This document shows positions 51,737 to 58,868 of a stretch of DNA of 64,000 nucleotides, piece after piece. The DNA is from Virgibacillus ndiopensis (lineage in GTDB: Bacteria; Bacillota; Bacilli; Bacillales; Amphibacillaceae), in the NCBI RefSeq assembly GCF_900187325.1, contig NZ_FZMZ01000004.1, positions 620,001-684,000 of the forward strand, written 5' to 3'. Within the stretch, counting starts at the first letter, position 1; every line of letters starts with the position of its first letter. The position numbers and the translations under genes were made by a program. The notes under the pieces are model-generated. The model worked only from the letters and a program-made list of their open reading frames with translations. It was not told the origin of the DNA and searched no databases.

Positions 51737-52303
51737 TTAATCCTTCTGAGCATTCACATATTTTTGCTCTTCTGCTACACTCATTACTCCTATTGCTTTT
51801 CCGACAGTACCACCCTGAATACTCCAAATGGCATTATGGTCATCATCTGCACTAGCAAAATCCCCTTCACTCCATTTCTTCAATATTTCTCGGTATACCT
51901 TTTCATGCTCTAAATCCACCTTACCCAGCCCTTGTAATAGCCATTGAATACGCTCTGGATGTATTTCATAAAACCCCCATTTTTTGCTTGCCTTTACTTT
52001 TTGATGTGACATACCATGAATATATTCCTGATACCTAATATCCGTTAATTCCTCCATTTTCGTATCGTCACCAAACGGATTAAGACCTTTTTCCTTAAAA
52101 GCAGTTAAGTCTTCTTCACTAATCGTTCCCTCTATTTCTTCGCGTTGCTCCTGAATTTCTTCTCGTTCCGCTTCCTCTGCATTTGCAGTCTTCTCACTTT
52201 TTGCAATATCTTCGTCTTCTCCCTCAAGCCATTTATAAGTACCCCAAAAAGCCCCGCCAGCTAAAAGTATTAAACATAAAACAAAAATTAAAGCTTTCTT
52301 CAT
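51737..52303 (-). CDS. DUF6241-like membrane-anchored protein
   Basis: A 188-residue protein with one N-terminal membrane helix or signal anchor (about 4-26), a Glu-rich linker (ANAEEAEREEIQEQREEIEG), and a C-terminal domain with GLNPFGDDTKMEEL, YIHGMSHQKVKASKKWGFY and the WSIQGGTVGKAIG end. I associate these with the DUF6241 family of Bacillaceae, of unknown function. The domain lies outside the membrane. GGAGGG precedes the ATG. It is 40 bp after the DedA gene on the same strand and may be co-expressed with it. Confidence 0.7.
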   Translation of the reverse strand: MKKALIFVLCLILLAGGAFWGTYKWLEGEDEDIAKSEKTANAEEAEREEIQEQREEIEGTISEEDLTAFKEKGLNPFGDDTKMEELTDIRYQEYIHGMSHQKVKASKKWGFYEIHPERIQWLLQGLGKVDLEHEKVYREILKKWSEGDFASADDDHNAIWSIQGGTVGKAIGVMSVAEEQKYVNAQKD

Positions 52304-52343
52304 GTAATCCCTCCAGAAAATCTCTATGAATTATATTTCTAGT

Positions 52344-52928
52344 TTAAGACGTAAAATCCTTTTTTGACTTTTTATAAAAGAAATATACAATTACCACTAT
52401 AATAACTATTCCTGCTGCTATATACACGTACGTACTATATGTATCGAAAAAGCCCTTAAATGCCTCATAACTTCCGTTGAAATAATCCCCCAGAAAAATC
52501 ATCACATATGACCAGGGATAAATTCCGATTAATGTTAAGATAAAATATTTTAATACATTAATCCTGCTCATTCCAGCTATATAAGATATATAATTTCCAA
52601 CACCTAACGGTCGCGATAATGCTATACTCCACACCCCAAATCGATTAAAAAATGCTTTTCCTTTGTCCAAACCCTTTTTCAACTTTTTTGAAATAAGGCT
52701 TTCAAGTTTCATCGCCAAAAAATACGGTACTAGACTGGCCAGACTATAACATATACTCATATTCAACGCTAGAAAAGCAGTATCCAGGTAGTCAGGAGAT
52801 AAAATGTATCCAAATGAAAGCACCAAAATGACCCCCGGAAAAGGTAAAGAAGAACCCTCTAGCAACATCACCATATATAAACCCGGCTTCCCAATCGCAC
52901 CAAGCCATTCTATAATTTGTTCAAACAT
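52344..52928 (-). CDS. DedA/SNARE-associated family membrane protein
   Basis: A 194-residue protein with five or six hydrophobic segments. It has the DedA family marks: EGSSLPFPGVILVLSFGY near residue 24 and the amphipathic RFGVWSIALSRPLGVGNYIS near 95, with the conserved Arg, followed by GMSRINVLKYF. DedA proteins are tied to lipid-carrier recycling; some members translocate undecaprenyl phosphate or phosphatidylethanolamine. The acidic residue of the first motif is present. The subtype cannot be fixed. TAGGAAA precedes the ATG. Confidence 0.86.
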   Translation of the reverse strand: MFEQIIEWLGAIGKPGLYMVMLLEGSSLPFPGVILVLSFGYILSPDYLDTAFLALNMSICYSLASLVPYFLAMKLESLISKKLKKGLDKGKAFFNRFGVWSIALSRPLGVGNYISYIAGMSRINVLKYFILTLIGIYPWSYVMIFLGDYFNGSYEAFKGFFDTYSTYVYIAAGIVIIVVIVYFFYKKSKKDFTS

Positions 52929-52947
52929 AACATTTCCTACTTTCTAG

Positions 52948-52978
52948 CTGGGACAAGGGGTCAGGTCCATTGTCCCAG
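52948..52978. repeat. GGGACA palindromic repeat, copy 3
   Basis: CTGGGACAA pairs with TTGTCCCAG (9 bp), loop GGGGTCAGGTCCA. It lies upstream of the DedA start. Confidence 0.75.
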
Positions 52979-52987
52979 TTAAAAATG

Positions 52988-53024
52988 AAGGTGGGACAAG
53001 AAATTTGACCCCTTGCCCCACCTT
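52988..53024. repeat. GGGACA palindromic repeat, copy 4
   Basis: AAGGTGGGACAAG pairs with CTTGCCCCACCTT (13 bp, one mismatch). It is directly downstream of yjzC and could act as its terminator. Copies 3 and 4 are ten bases apart. Confidence 0.75.
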
Positions 53025-53031
53025 TCCTTCT

Positions 53032-53208
53032 TTAGCTTTTCTCATATGTCCAAACACGATCGTGGTTAGAGTTTTGCGGGAATTTTTCTCCGTCCTTTAG
53101 CTTAACTATTTTCGGATCGCTTACACTACTACCTGTCTCACCAATTTCTCTGAATACACCATTATTCGGCGCCTTTTGTCCGAAACGTAAATGGCTATAC
53201 TCCCCCAT
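53032..53208 (-). CDS. yjzC: YjzC family protein
   Basis: A 58-residue protein of the small conserved Bacillaceae family YjzC, function unknown. The match is strong over the whole length: FGQKAPNNGVFREIGETGSS (9-28), then KLKDGEKFPQNSNHDRVWTY (37-56). No membrane helix or signal peptide. The start is an ATG at 53208. It is monocistronic with a palindromic repeat immediately after the stop. Confidence 0.88.
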   Translation of the reverse strand: MGEYSHLRFGQKAPNNGVFREIGETGSSVSDPKIVKLKDGEKFPQNSNHDRVWTYEKS

Positions 53209-53394
53209 CTATCATCACTCCTCTTTCCCAATCTCATCTCTTTTTAAAATGTGTAATTTAAGCATTTTTATACAAATTTTAGCAAAGAAAATACCAGTGA
53301 ATATATAATTATTATTTATTACTTATGATTGGAAATATGTATTATTTTCATCGGTAATGATCGCGTATTCTATAAGTAAAGGGAGATGATTAAA

Positions 53395-54174
53395 ATGACA
53401 ATAAATTTCCATGATGCAAACAACAAGCAAAGTTATACCACACGTAAAGCAAATGATGATTGGCAAGCACAAATTAAAAAATTATTACGTAATAAAGAAA
53501 TTTTTCATGCATTAGATATTGGTTGTGGCGGGGGAATCTATTCCAAGGCACTATCGGAAATGGGAATTCCTAACATAACTGGTATAGATTTTTCTAAAGT
53601 TATGCTTGATGGGGCAAAAGCAAATTGTCGTGGCTATGAAAAGATAAACTTTCAACTTGGAAATGCCTATAATACTGGTTTATCAGGCCAATCGTATGAT
53701 TTAATAGTAGAACGAGCACTAATTCATCATTTGCACGATTTAGCATCCTGTTTTTCTGAAGCATTCAGAATTCTAAAACATAACGGAATACTTCTGATTC
53801 AGGACAGAACTCCTACTGATAGTTTGCTTGAAGGAACTGTCAATCATATTAGAGGATATATTTTTTCTAAATTCCCTTATTTAGCAGAGCTTGAGGTAAA
53901 GAGACGCTATACAAGTGAGGCTGTCACAAAAGAATTAAAAAGTGCTGGCTTCACCAGAATTGATAAAATTAAATTTTGGGAAACAAGAAATATATACCCA
54001 TCCAAAAACGAATTATTAACGGACATACGTTCACGAAATGGCCGCTCCATTTTACATGAATTAACGAACAGTGAACTTAATCAACTAGCTGAATATATCA
54101 ACAGTGCGTTACATTCTACTGGTAACATTGTTGAAAAAGACCGCTGGACAATTTGGGTAGCTACTAAAAAATAG
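53395..54174 (+). CDS. Class I SAM-dependent methyltransferase (YafE/UbiE-like)
   Basis: A 259-residue methyltransferase. Motif I is HALDIGCGGGIYSKAL near residue 38, motif II ITGIDFSKVMLDGA near 62, and motif IV SYDLIVERALIHHL near 105. The remainder includes ILLIQDRTPTDSL and a C-terminal half that often selects small molecules. An ATG at 53386 overlaps GGGAGATG; with AAAGGGAG as ribosome site, the ATG at 53395 is better spaced. It is 10 bp before the acetyltransferase gene, so the two form an operon. Substrate unknown. Confidence 0.82.
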   Translation: MTINFHDANNKQSYTTRKANDDWQAQIKKLLRNKEIFHALDIGCGGGIYSKALSEMGIPNITGIDFSKVMLDGAKANCRGYEKINFQLGNAYNTGLSGQSYDLIVERALIHHLHDLASCFSEAFRILKHNGILLIQDRTPTDSLLEGTVNHIRGYIFSKFPYLAELEVKRRYTSEAVTKELKSAGFTRIDKIKFWETRNIYPSKNELLTDIRSRNGRSILHELTNSELNQLAEYINSALHSTGNIVEKDRWTIWVATKK

Positions 54175-54184
54175 AGGTGAAAGA

Positions 54185-54649
54185 ATGCGTGTTTCTTTAA
54201 TTACTCAACTGAAAATCATAAAAATTACAGAGAGATACCAAATCGATGCAAAAAACCTTATACTTGCAGGGTTCAACGAACGTTTTGGTTTTATCGACCA
54301 TTCATACAATCCTGATCTAAACAACATTTATACCTACTATAACAAGGAAGGTTATGCTTTCTTTGTAGGTCTTCATCAAGATCACGTTATTTGTACAGGT
54401 GCATTAACGAAAGTACGAGATGAAGTTGGCAGGATTGAACGAATGTCTGTGAAAAAGCAATACAGACGACAAGGAATTGCCCAACGAATGTTAGTACACT
54501 TAGAGAATTACGCAAAAAAAATTGGTTACCCCAAACTTGTGTTGGAAACCAATAAAGAATGGGATAGTGCAATTAATCTATACATAAATAATGGGTTTAT
54601 TATCGATAAACAGGATAAAGAACGTGTTTATTTAGCAAAGATTTTATAA
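54185..54649 (+). CDS. GNAT acetyltransferase
   Basis: A 154-residue N-acetyltransferase. The acetyl-CoA loop is RIERMSVKKQYRRQGIAQRM (about 81-100), with the Q/RxxGxA signature RRQGIA; the end KLVLETNKEWDSAINLYINN is also typical. It could acetylate a small metabolite or drug. Second gene of the operon with the methyltransferase. AGAGGTGA precedes the ATG. No closer assignment is possible. Confidence 0.82.
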   Translation: MRVSLITQLKIIKITERYQIDAKNLILAGFNERFGFIDHSYNPDLNNIYTYYNKEGYAFFVGLHQDHVICTGALTKVRDEVGRIERMSVKKQYRRQGIAQRMLVHLENYAKKIGYPKLVLETNKEWDSAINLYINNGFIIDKQDKERVYLAKIL

Positions 54650-54731
54650 GTTTATACTGAATAGCAAAAACCATTTCACTACTAGTCTATTACTTAATGT
54701 AGGGCAGTTTGTATTTCTGTTTTCATTTTTA

Positions 54732-54926
54732 TCACTCCTGTAACTGCCCTTTATTAAGAAGCTTAAGAAGTCGAAAAAGGCTACTACCCACTATTCCTAC
54801 ACCTAGGATTACATACAGTATTTGAAATTCATTTACTATATATGAAGTAATTATCCCTAATCCAAACAAAGTGATAAGTATATGAAAGACAATCTCAAAT
54901 TTCCTAAAACCTTTTGTTTCACTCAT
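54732..54926 (-). CDS. Small two-helix membrane protein
   Basis: A 64-residue protein with two hydrophobic helices (IVFHILITLFGLGIITSYIV and LYVILGVGIVGSSLF) joined by a short turn, and charged ends. I do not recognise the family. AGGAGAG sits before the ATG at 54926, five codons inside the longest frame. It lies 43 bp after the VOC gene on the same strand. Function unknown; its start and ribosome site make it a likely real gene. Confidence 0.65.
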   Translation of the reverse strand: MSETKGFRKFEIVFHILITLFGLGIITSYIVNEFQILYVILGVGIVGSSLFRLLKLLNKGQLQE

Positions 54927-54969
54927 AAAATCTCTCCTCATTTCTTTCCAATATCCAATAGCTTTAATT

Positions 54970-55314
54970 TTATTCCCAAAAACACACTTGCAGCTTATTA
55001 TTGTCTAAATCGAAAAAGTCAAAAAAGGTATTTACTCCATCTTTTTGTATTTCACTTACATTTACACCATGATCCTGTAATTTCTTATATATTTGCTCAA
55101 TATCCCTAGTAAAAAATATTGGATATGCTCTATTCTCCATTGAGGATGTATCTCCCTCTTCAATAGTTAAAGGTACGTCGCTATTTCCAACACTTAAAAT
55201 CCGATATCCATTTCCACTAAAAGCCTCTTTAAACCCGAGTAGTTCGTGATACCAATTGCTTGATTTCTCAACATTACTAACGGTTAAACATATAGTATCA
55301 ATTCTTTTAATCAT
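54970..55314 (-). CDS. VOC family protein (glyoxalase-like)
   Basis: A 114-residue single VOC domain: IDTICLTVSNVEKSSNWYHE at the start, GFKEAFSGNGYRILSVG in the middle, and FFDFFDLDNNKLQVC at the end, matching the beta-alpha-beta-beta-beta module. Candidate metal or substrate residues are the late Asp/Glu rather than the usual His. Members include glyoxalase I and fosfomycin or bleomycin binding proteins; the role here is unknown. AAGGAG lies before the ATG. Confidence 0.8.
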   Translation of the reverse strand: MIKRIDTICLTVSNVEKSSNWYHELLGFKEAFSGNGYRILSVGNSDVPLTIEEGDTSSMENRAYPIFFTRDIEQIYKKLQDHGVNVSEIQKDGVNTFFDFFDLDNNKLQVCFWE

Positions 55315-55347
55315 ATGTAATACAGCTCCTTCTCTTAGCCTTATGTA

Positions 55348-55917
55348 CTAATCCCACAATCTCTCAACTTCGATTAAATTTTCATTGTTAAAGACCAATC
55401 TATATATATCAGGTTTCGATGTACTTTCCCAAAAATCATAGCCATAACGGCCATCAAAGTAATTCATAATGATTGTCATAATGTTCCCGTGTGTTCCTAT
55501 AACAATATTTCTTCCTTCGTATTCTTTTAATAGTTGCCTAACGATTGGAATTGAGCGATTTTGAGCTTGTAACGTCGATTCACCTTCTACTAAACAATAC
55601 TCTTTATCTTCAAAAGATAGTTTGATAGCTTCTAACATTTCTTGTTCAGATACTTTATAATTTAATCCTTTTATTGGTCTTTCTCTTAACTCTTCATATT
55701 TCTTAATGGTTAATCTTTTGCAGGTAGCAAGGCCCTGTACTGTTTGAATTGCTCTTGTATAGGGACTTGAAACAATCACATCAATTTGCTTATCCTTTAA
55801 CAACTCCGTTACTTTGTTTGCGTTTATTTGCCCTTCATTAGATAATCCCCTTGTTCTTTCTTTTCCAAATATAAATGGAGATTTTGCATGACGTACCATG
55901 TATATTGTAGTGGACAA
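55348..55917 (-). CDS. Histidine phosphatase family protein
   Basis: A 189-residue phosphoglycerate-mutase-like phosphatase. The nucleophile region reads YMVRHAKSPF (RHA in place of the commoner RHG), and the second conserved His is in VIGTHGNIMT near 143; VSSPYTRAIQTVQGL near 49 and the Glu in LRERPIKGLN near 78 complete the site. Probably a broad-range or nucleotide-sugar phosphatase. The start is a TTG with GGAGGG. It lies 30 bp before the VOC gene and may share its transcript. Confidence 0.84.
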   Translation of the reverse strand: MSTTIYMVRHAKSPFIFGKERTRGLSNEGQINANKVTELLKDKQIDVIVSSPYTRAIQTVQGLATCKRLTIKKYEELRERPIKGLNYKVSEQEMLEAIKLSFEDKEYCLVEGESTLQAQNRSIPIVRQLLKEYEGRNIVIGTHGNIMTIIMNYFDGRYGYDFWESTSKPDIYRLVFNNENLIEVERLWD

Positions 55918-55941
55918 TGTTTATCCCTCCAATTCCAGACT

Positions 55942-56109
55942 TTAATTCATACTAAATGTAATGATCATTAATACAGTCAAAAATAAAGCTCCAATACTTC
56001 CACAGCCTAAACACCCAAAATAACCAACATCCGTTGCAGTATTTACTTTATCAAAATTATCTGATCTAGATTTTTTCTTTGACGAATTTTTACCTATTTC
56101 TTTACTCAA
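55942..56109 (-). CDS. Small membrane protein, 55 residues
   Basis: A short frame with a basic start (MSKEIGKNSSKKKSR), then a hydrophobic helix GYFGCLGCGSIGALFLTVLM with a CLGC cysteine pair, ending TFSMN. The start is a TTG at 56109 with GAGGTG six bases upstream; a GTG at 56118 is in frame but has no site. No family is recognised. The two cysteines could bind metal, lipid or each other. It lies between the phosphatase and acetyltransferase genes. Confidence 0.5.
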   Translation of the reverse strand: MSKEIGKNSSKKKSRSDNFDKVNTATDVGYFGCLGCGSIGALFLTVLMIITFSMN

Positions 56110-56127
56110 ACAAAACACCTCTAAAAC

Positions 56128-56601
56128 TCAATTCTCCTTAACCATCGTTATAAACTCAGCTGAATCCGTATCAAATGCCATCTTCTTAGCAAACCCCAGT
56201 TTTACATATAAATGGATTGCTCGTTCATTAAACGTTGCTACTGTAAGGCGAAAGTCCTTATCTTTATAGTTCTCATGAACGTAACGAAAAATAAATGAAC
56301 AAAATTTAATTCCATAACCCCGTCCAGTTAGGTCAGGTTTCATCCCAAATCCAACATCCACCATATCATCACGATACGCACCATATTGATTCCCAGCGGG
56401 TACTTGAGCTGAATCCCCGATACAAAAGAATCCAAATAGATCATTATCCTGATCAACAACAGCAAAATACTGGTTTTCTAGAAACTCCTGTAACGATTCA
56501 TCATCCAATTCATTATTATAAAAATCATAAGGCTTTACATATTTCCATTTTAAAATCTCAGTCGCAAGTTTTTCATTCATATTTTTTATAGTAAATTCCA
56601 C
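56128..56601 (-). CDS. GNAT acetyltransferase, YjaB/RimI-like
   Basis: A 157-residue acetyltransferase. VDVGFGMKPDLTGRGYGIKF (about 88-107) is the acetyl-CoA site with TGRGYG, and LTVATFNERAIHLYVKLGFA closes the fold. The longest frame starts at 56646, but AAAGGGGAG stands six bases before a GTG at 56601, which I prefer. This also removes the overlap with the membrane protein gene upstream. Target unknown. Confidence 0.8.
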   Translation of the reverse strand: MEFTIKNMNEKLATEILKWKYVKPYDFYNNELDDESLQEFLENQYFAVVDQDNDLFGFFCIGDSAQVPAGNQYGAYRDDMVDVGFGMKPDLTGRGYGIKFCSFIFRYVHENYKDKDFRLTVATFNERAIHLYVKLGFAKKMAFDTDSAEFITMVKEN

Positions 56602-56642
56602 AATAAGCTCCCCTTTCCTACGCCTAATACTGATAAATTTAT

Positions 56643-57059
56643 TCAATTTAATATTATAATTATTATTGCCACCTGCTTAATCCAATCTATCCAATTTTCG
56701 ATTAAGAAGAAAATAATTAAAAAGAAAAAAATATGTATAAGTGTAATTATATACTCCCTTTCGATAACAGGATATTTCCATTGCATGAATGCATGAAAAC
56801 CATGTTGGACCATAAAAATTATACAAATTAGATATGTCATTTCGATTGGAGGGGGATAGGAATAATTGACATTTATTATAATAATCACAGCAGATATAAC
56901 CGCTATTACTATGGAACCTACTTTGTGAAAATCGTTTACAAATTCTATTAAGAAACGTTTCTTTCTTTTAACCTTAAGCAACTTTCTCATGATAATATCC
57001 AATAAAAAGAATATGATTAACAGAAGGAATATTAAGCTTACAAACTTAAAAAAAGACAA
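56643..57059 (-). CDS. DUF4181-like membrane protein
   Basis: A 138-residue integral membrane protein with four helices separated by short basic loops (KLLKVKRKKRF) and the segment HGFHAFMQWKYPVIEREYII, typical of DUF4181 proteins of Bacillaceae, which are of unknown function. Very low GC and rich in Ile and Phe. It starts with a TTG preceded by TAGGAGG. It lies upstream of the acetyltransferase gene on the same strand. Confidence 0.7.
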   Translation of the reverse strand: MSFFKFVSLIFLLLIIFFLLDIIMRKLLKVKRKKRFLIEFVNDFHKVGSIVIAVISAVIIIINVNYSYPPPIEMTYLICIIFMVQHGFHAFMQWKYPVIEREYIITLIHIFFFLIIFFLIENWIDWIKQVAIIIIILN

Positions 57060-57137
57060 AATTGGCCTCCTAAGCTTCTATGTTGTGATTTAGAATAGTT
57101 AGAATATTAGTCTTTATATACTATACCATAATTTGAC

Positions 57138-57166
57138 GGGACAGAGGGACAGGCTCCTTGTCCCAA
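57138..57166. repeat. GGGACA palindromic repeat, copy 5
   Basis: GGGACA (57138-57143) pairs with TGTCCC (57159-57164), loop GAGGGACAGGCTCCT; flanking ATTT/AATT can extend it weakly. A smaller inverted repeat, AATTACG...CGTAATT, follows at about 57178-57208. Confidence 0.65.
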
Positions 57167-57288
57167 TTAATAATAAAATTACGAAACATGATCCCCTGTT
57201 CCGTAATTAATGTAAACTTTCACTTTATTTCAGATTGCGATTTTCAAATTATTTCAGATGCATAAACTGCATAAAATGCGTTGCACGA

Positions 57289-57391
57289 CTTGATATGGAG
57301 AAGTGGGTATGCTAGCCTATTCGACAAGCCAAGTCTTTAGACTGCTGGCTTCTTGGCTAGGAATGCATGCCCACAGAGGCTCCATATCAAG
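57289..57391. ncRNA. 103-nt almost fully paired hairpin, possible structured RNA or mobile palindrome
   Basis: The outer helix CTTGATATGGAG/CTCCATATCAAG is 12 perfect pairs. Inside, GTGGGTATGC/GCATGCCCAC gives 10 pairs with one wobble, TAGCC/GGCTA five, AAGCCA/TGGCTT six and AGTC/GACT four, capped by TTTA. Only small bulges separate them. It is in a 520-bp gene-free stretch between a membrane protein and a lipoprotein gene and is GC-richer than its surroundings. It has no T-tract, so it is not an ordinary terminator. Expression is unknown; a MITE-like element is an alternative. Confidence 0.6.
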
Positions 57392-57582
57392 CCACTCCGG
57401 TATAAATATACATTTAATGCGGGTTATATTCATTTAAACTTTGTGAAAAAACTGGCTTAATTTGAACAAAAACCACCGATTTTGGCTGGAATAATGTTTA
57501 TCTTTACATAATTAATCATAATTCGCGACATATAGTAAGATAGATGCTATCTTTAAGTTAAAGAATTTGAAAGGAGAAATGA

Positions 57583-57993
57583 ATGAAAAAACAAATTGCA
57601 TTGATAATCGTGATGGTGTTTTTCGTCCTAAGTGGATGTTCCATGTTAGAGGATGCCAATAACTCCTTAGACTACGTTAATGAATCAACAGAGTATATTA
57701 ATAATCTTAGTACATTTGCAGAAGAAGCTACCTCACTTGACGGAGCAGAATTGGAGTCTAGGTTGGAAAATTTAAAAGGAAATATCCAAGACTTCATGGA
57801 ACTTGAAGCGCCTGATTTTGCAGCGGATATTCATAAGGAATTAGAATCTAAAAGCGAAGTGTTACTGGATGCGACAAATAATGTACTACAGAGTGGTGAA
57901 ATAGCAATCGATCAACTGCAACAATCGGAAATTTTTCAAACCATTGGTAACATAACAGAGCTGTTAAATCAGATTGAACAATTAGGATCATAA
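57583..57993 (+). CDS. DUF6376-like lipoprotein
   Basis: A 136-residue lipoprotein: signal peptide with lipobox VLSGC (Cys about 19), then an all-helical, acidic mature part (MLEDANNSLDYVNESTEYIN, LESRLENLKGNIQDFMELEA). I link the start to the DUF6376 family of Bacillaceae. Anchored on the outer side of the membrane; function unknown. AAAGGAGA precedes the ATG. Monocistronic, with a strong hairpin after it. Confidence 0.75.
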   Translation: MKKQIALIIVMVFFVLSGCSMLEDANNSLDYVNESTEYINNLSTFAEEATSLDGAELESRLENLKGNIQDFMELEAPDFAADIHKELESKSEVLLDATNNVLQSGEIAIDQLQQSEIFQTIGNITELLNQIEQLGS

Positions 57994-58000
57994 TAAAGTT

Positions 58001-58033
58001 AAAATCGAGACATGGTATCCATGTCCCGATTTT
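58001..58033 (+). terminator. Terminator after the lipoprotein gene, GGGACA repeat copy 6
   Basis: AAAATCGAGACATGG pairs with CCATGTCCCGATTTT (15 bp, one mismatch), loop TAT. It resembles the GGGACA repeats and shows how they can serve as terminators. A partial further copy (CTTGTCCCACC) follows near 58059. Confidence 0.75.
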
Positions 58034-58067
58034 AAAGCGAAGCAAGCAACCTGATCTCTTGTCCCAC

Positions 58068-58742
58068 CTAATCCCTAATTTGTCCTTTTTCTCCGGTTTC
58101 ACGTTCTTTTATTGGTAGGAAAGAATGAATACAAATACTTACGAACAACCATGCCCCACCTGCAGCAAAGCCGCCCAAAACATCAATTGGATAGTGAACA
58201 CCTAGATAAACTCGACTAAGACCAATTAGCAAAATTAATATAGATGCAATCGACCAGATCCAAATCGATTGCTTTTTTGTTTTCACAATGTAACGGCTAA
58301 GTAAGAATGCTAGCAATCCAAAAAATGCTGTAGAATTCATGGTATGACCGCTTGGAAAACTATAATAACCCGCATGTACTAAATGCTCTAGATTAGGTCT
58401 GGCAATTTCAAAAATCGATTTCAGTAAATGGTTGAATTGACGTACACCGATAATATTGAATGCTATTAAACCAGCAATCCAACAATTCCTTTGCAATAAG
58501 AAATACATGACTAACAATCCAGTTAGTGGCAACGAGAAATATCCTGATCCAATGTTCGTAATGATAGCAAATACGGGAATCCATACCTCGTCCAGAAAAT
58601 TATATAGGTTAGATCCTACCCTTCTATTCAGATCGGACCAAACCGGATCCTGATAGGCAATGCCCAATGTAATAACTATTAACATCAACAAAAGAGAGCC
58701 AGCAATTAAAAATCCTTGTTTTCTTTTGTGTGATAATCGCAT
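58068..58742 (-). CDS. PAP2-family membrane phosphatase
   Basis: A 224-residue lipid phosphatase with six membrane helices and the three active-site motifs: KSIFEIARP (KX6RP, near 118), PSGHTMNS near 140, and SRVYLGVHYPIDVLGG (SRX5HX3D, near 186). Members dephosphorylate undecaprenyl pyrophosphate, phosphatidic acid or PGP. The site faces the outer side. AAAGGAC precedes the ATG. It lies 126 bp after the LTA-synthase-like gene, separated by remnants of GGGACA repeats, so co-transcription is possible but not certain. Confidence 0.9.
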   Translation of the reverse strand: MRLSHKRKQGFLIAGSLLLMLIVITLGIAYQDPVWSDLNRRVGSNLYNFLDEVWIPVFAIITNIGSGYFSLPLTGLLVMYFLLQRNCWIAGLIAFNIIGVRQFNHLLKSIFEIARPNLEHLVHAGYYSFPSGHTMNSTAFFGLLAFLLSRYIVKTKKQSIWIWSIASILILLIGLSRVYLGVHYPIDVLGGFAAGGAWLFVSICIHSFLPIKERETGEKGQIRD

Positions 58743-58792
58743 AAAAAAGTCCTTTCACAATAACTAGCAAGACAGCATATACATAACCAATT

Positions 58793-58832
58793 TGGGACGA
58801 GGAACCTACCCCCGTATCCCGAACGTGTCCCG
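58793..58832. repeat. Degenerate GGGACA repeat, copy 7
   Basis: GGGACGAGGAACC...CCCCGTATCCC and a following CGTGTCCCGC resemble the family but pair imperfectly. Between the LTA-synthase-like and PAP2 genes. Confidence 0.4.
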
Positions 58833-58868
58833 CATAGTATTCCTGTTAGCCACTTTTTGTATACTTTT

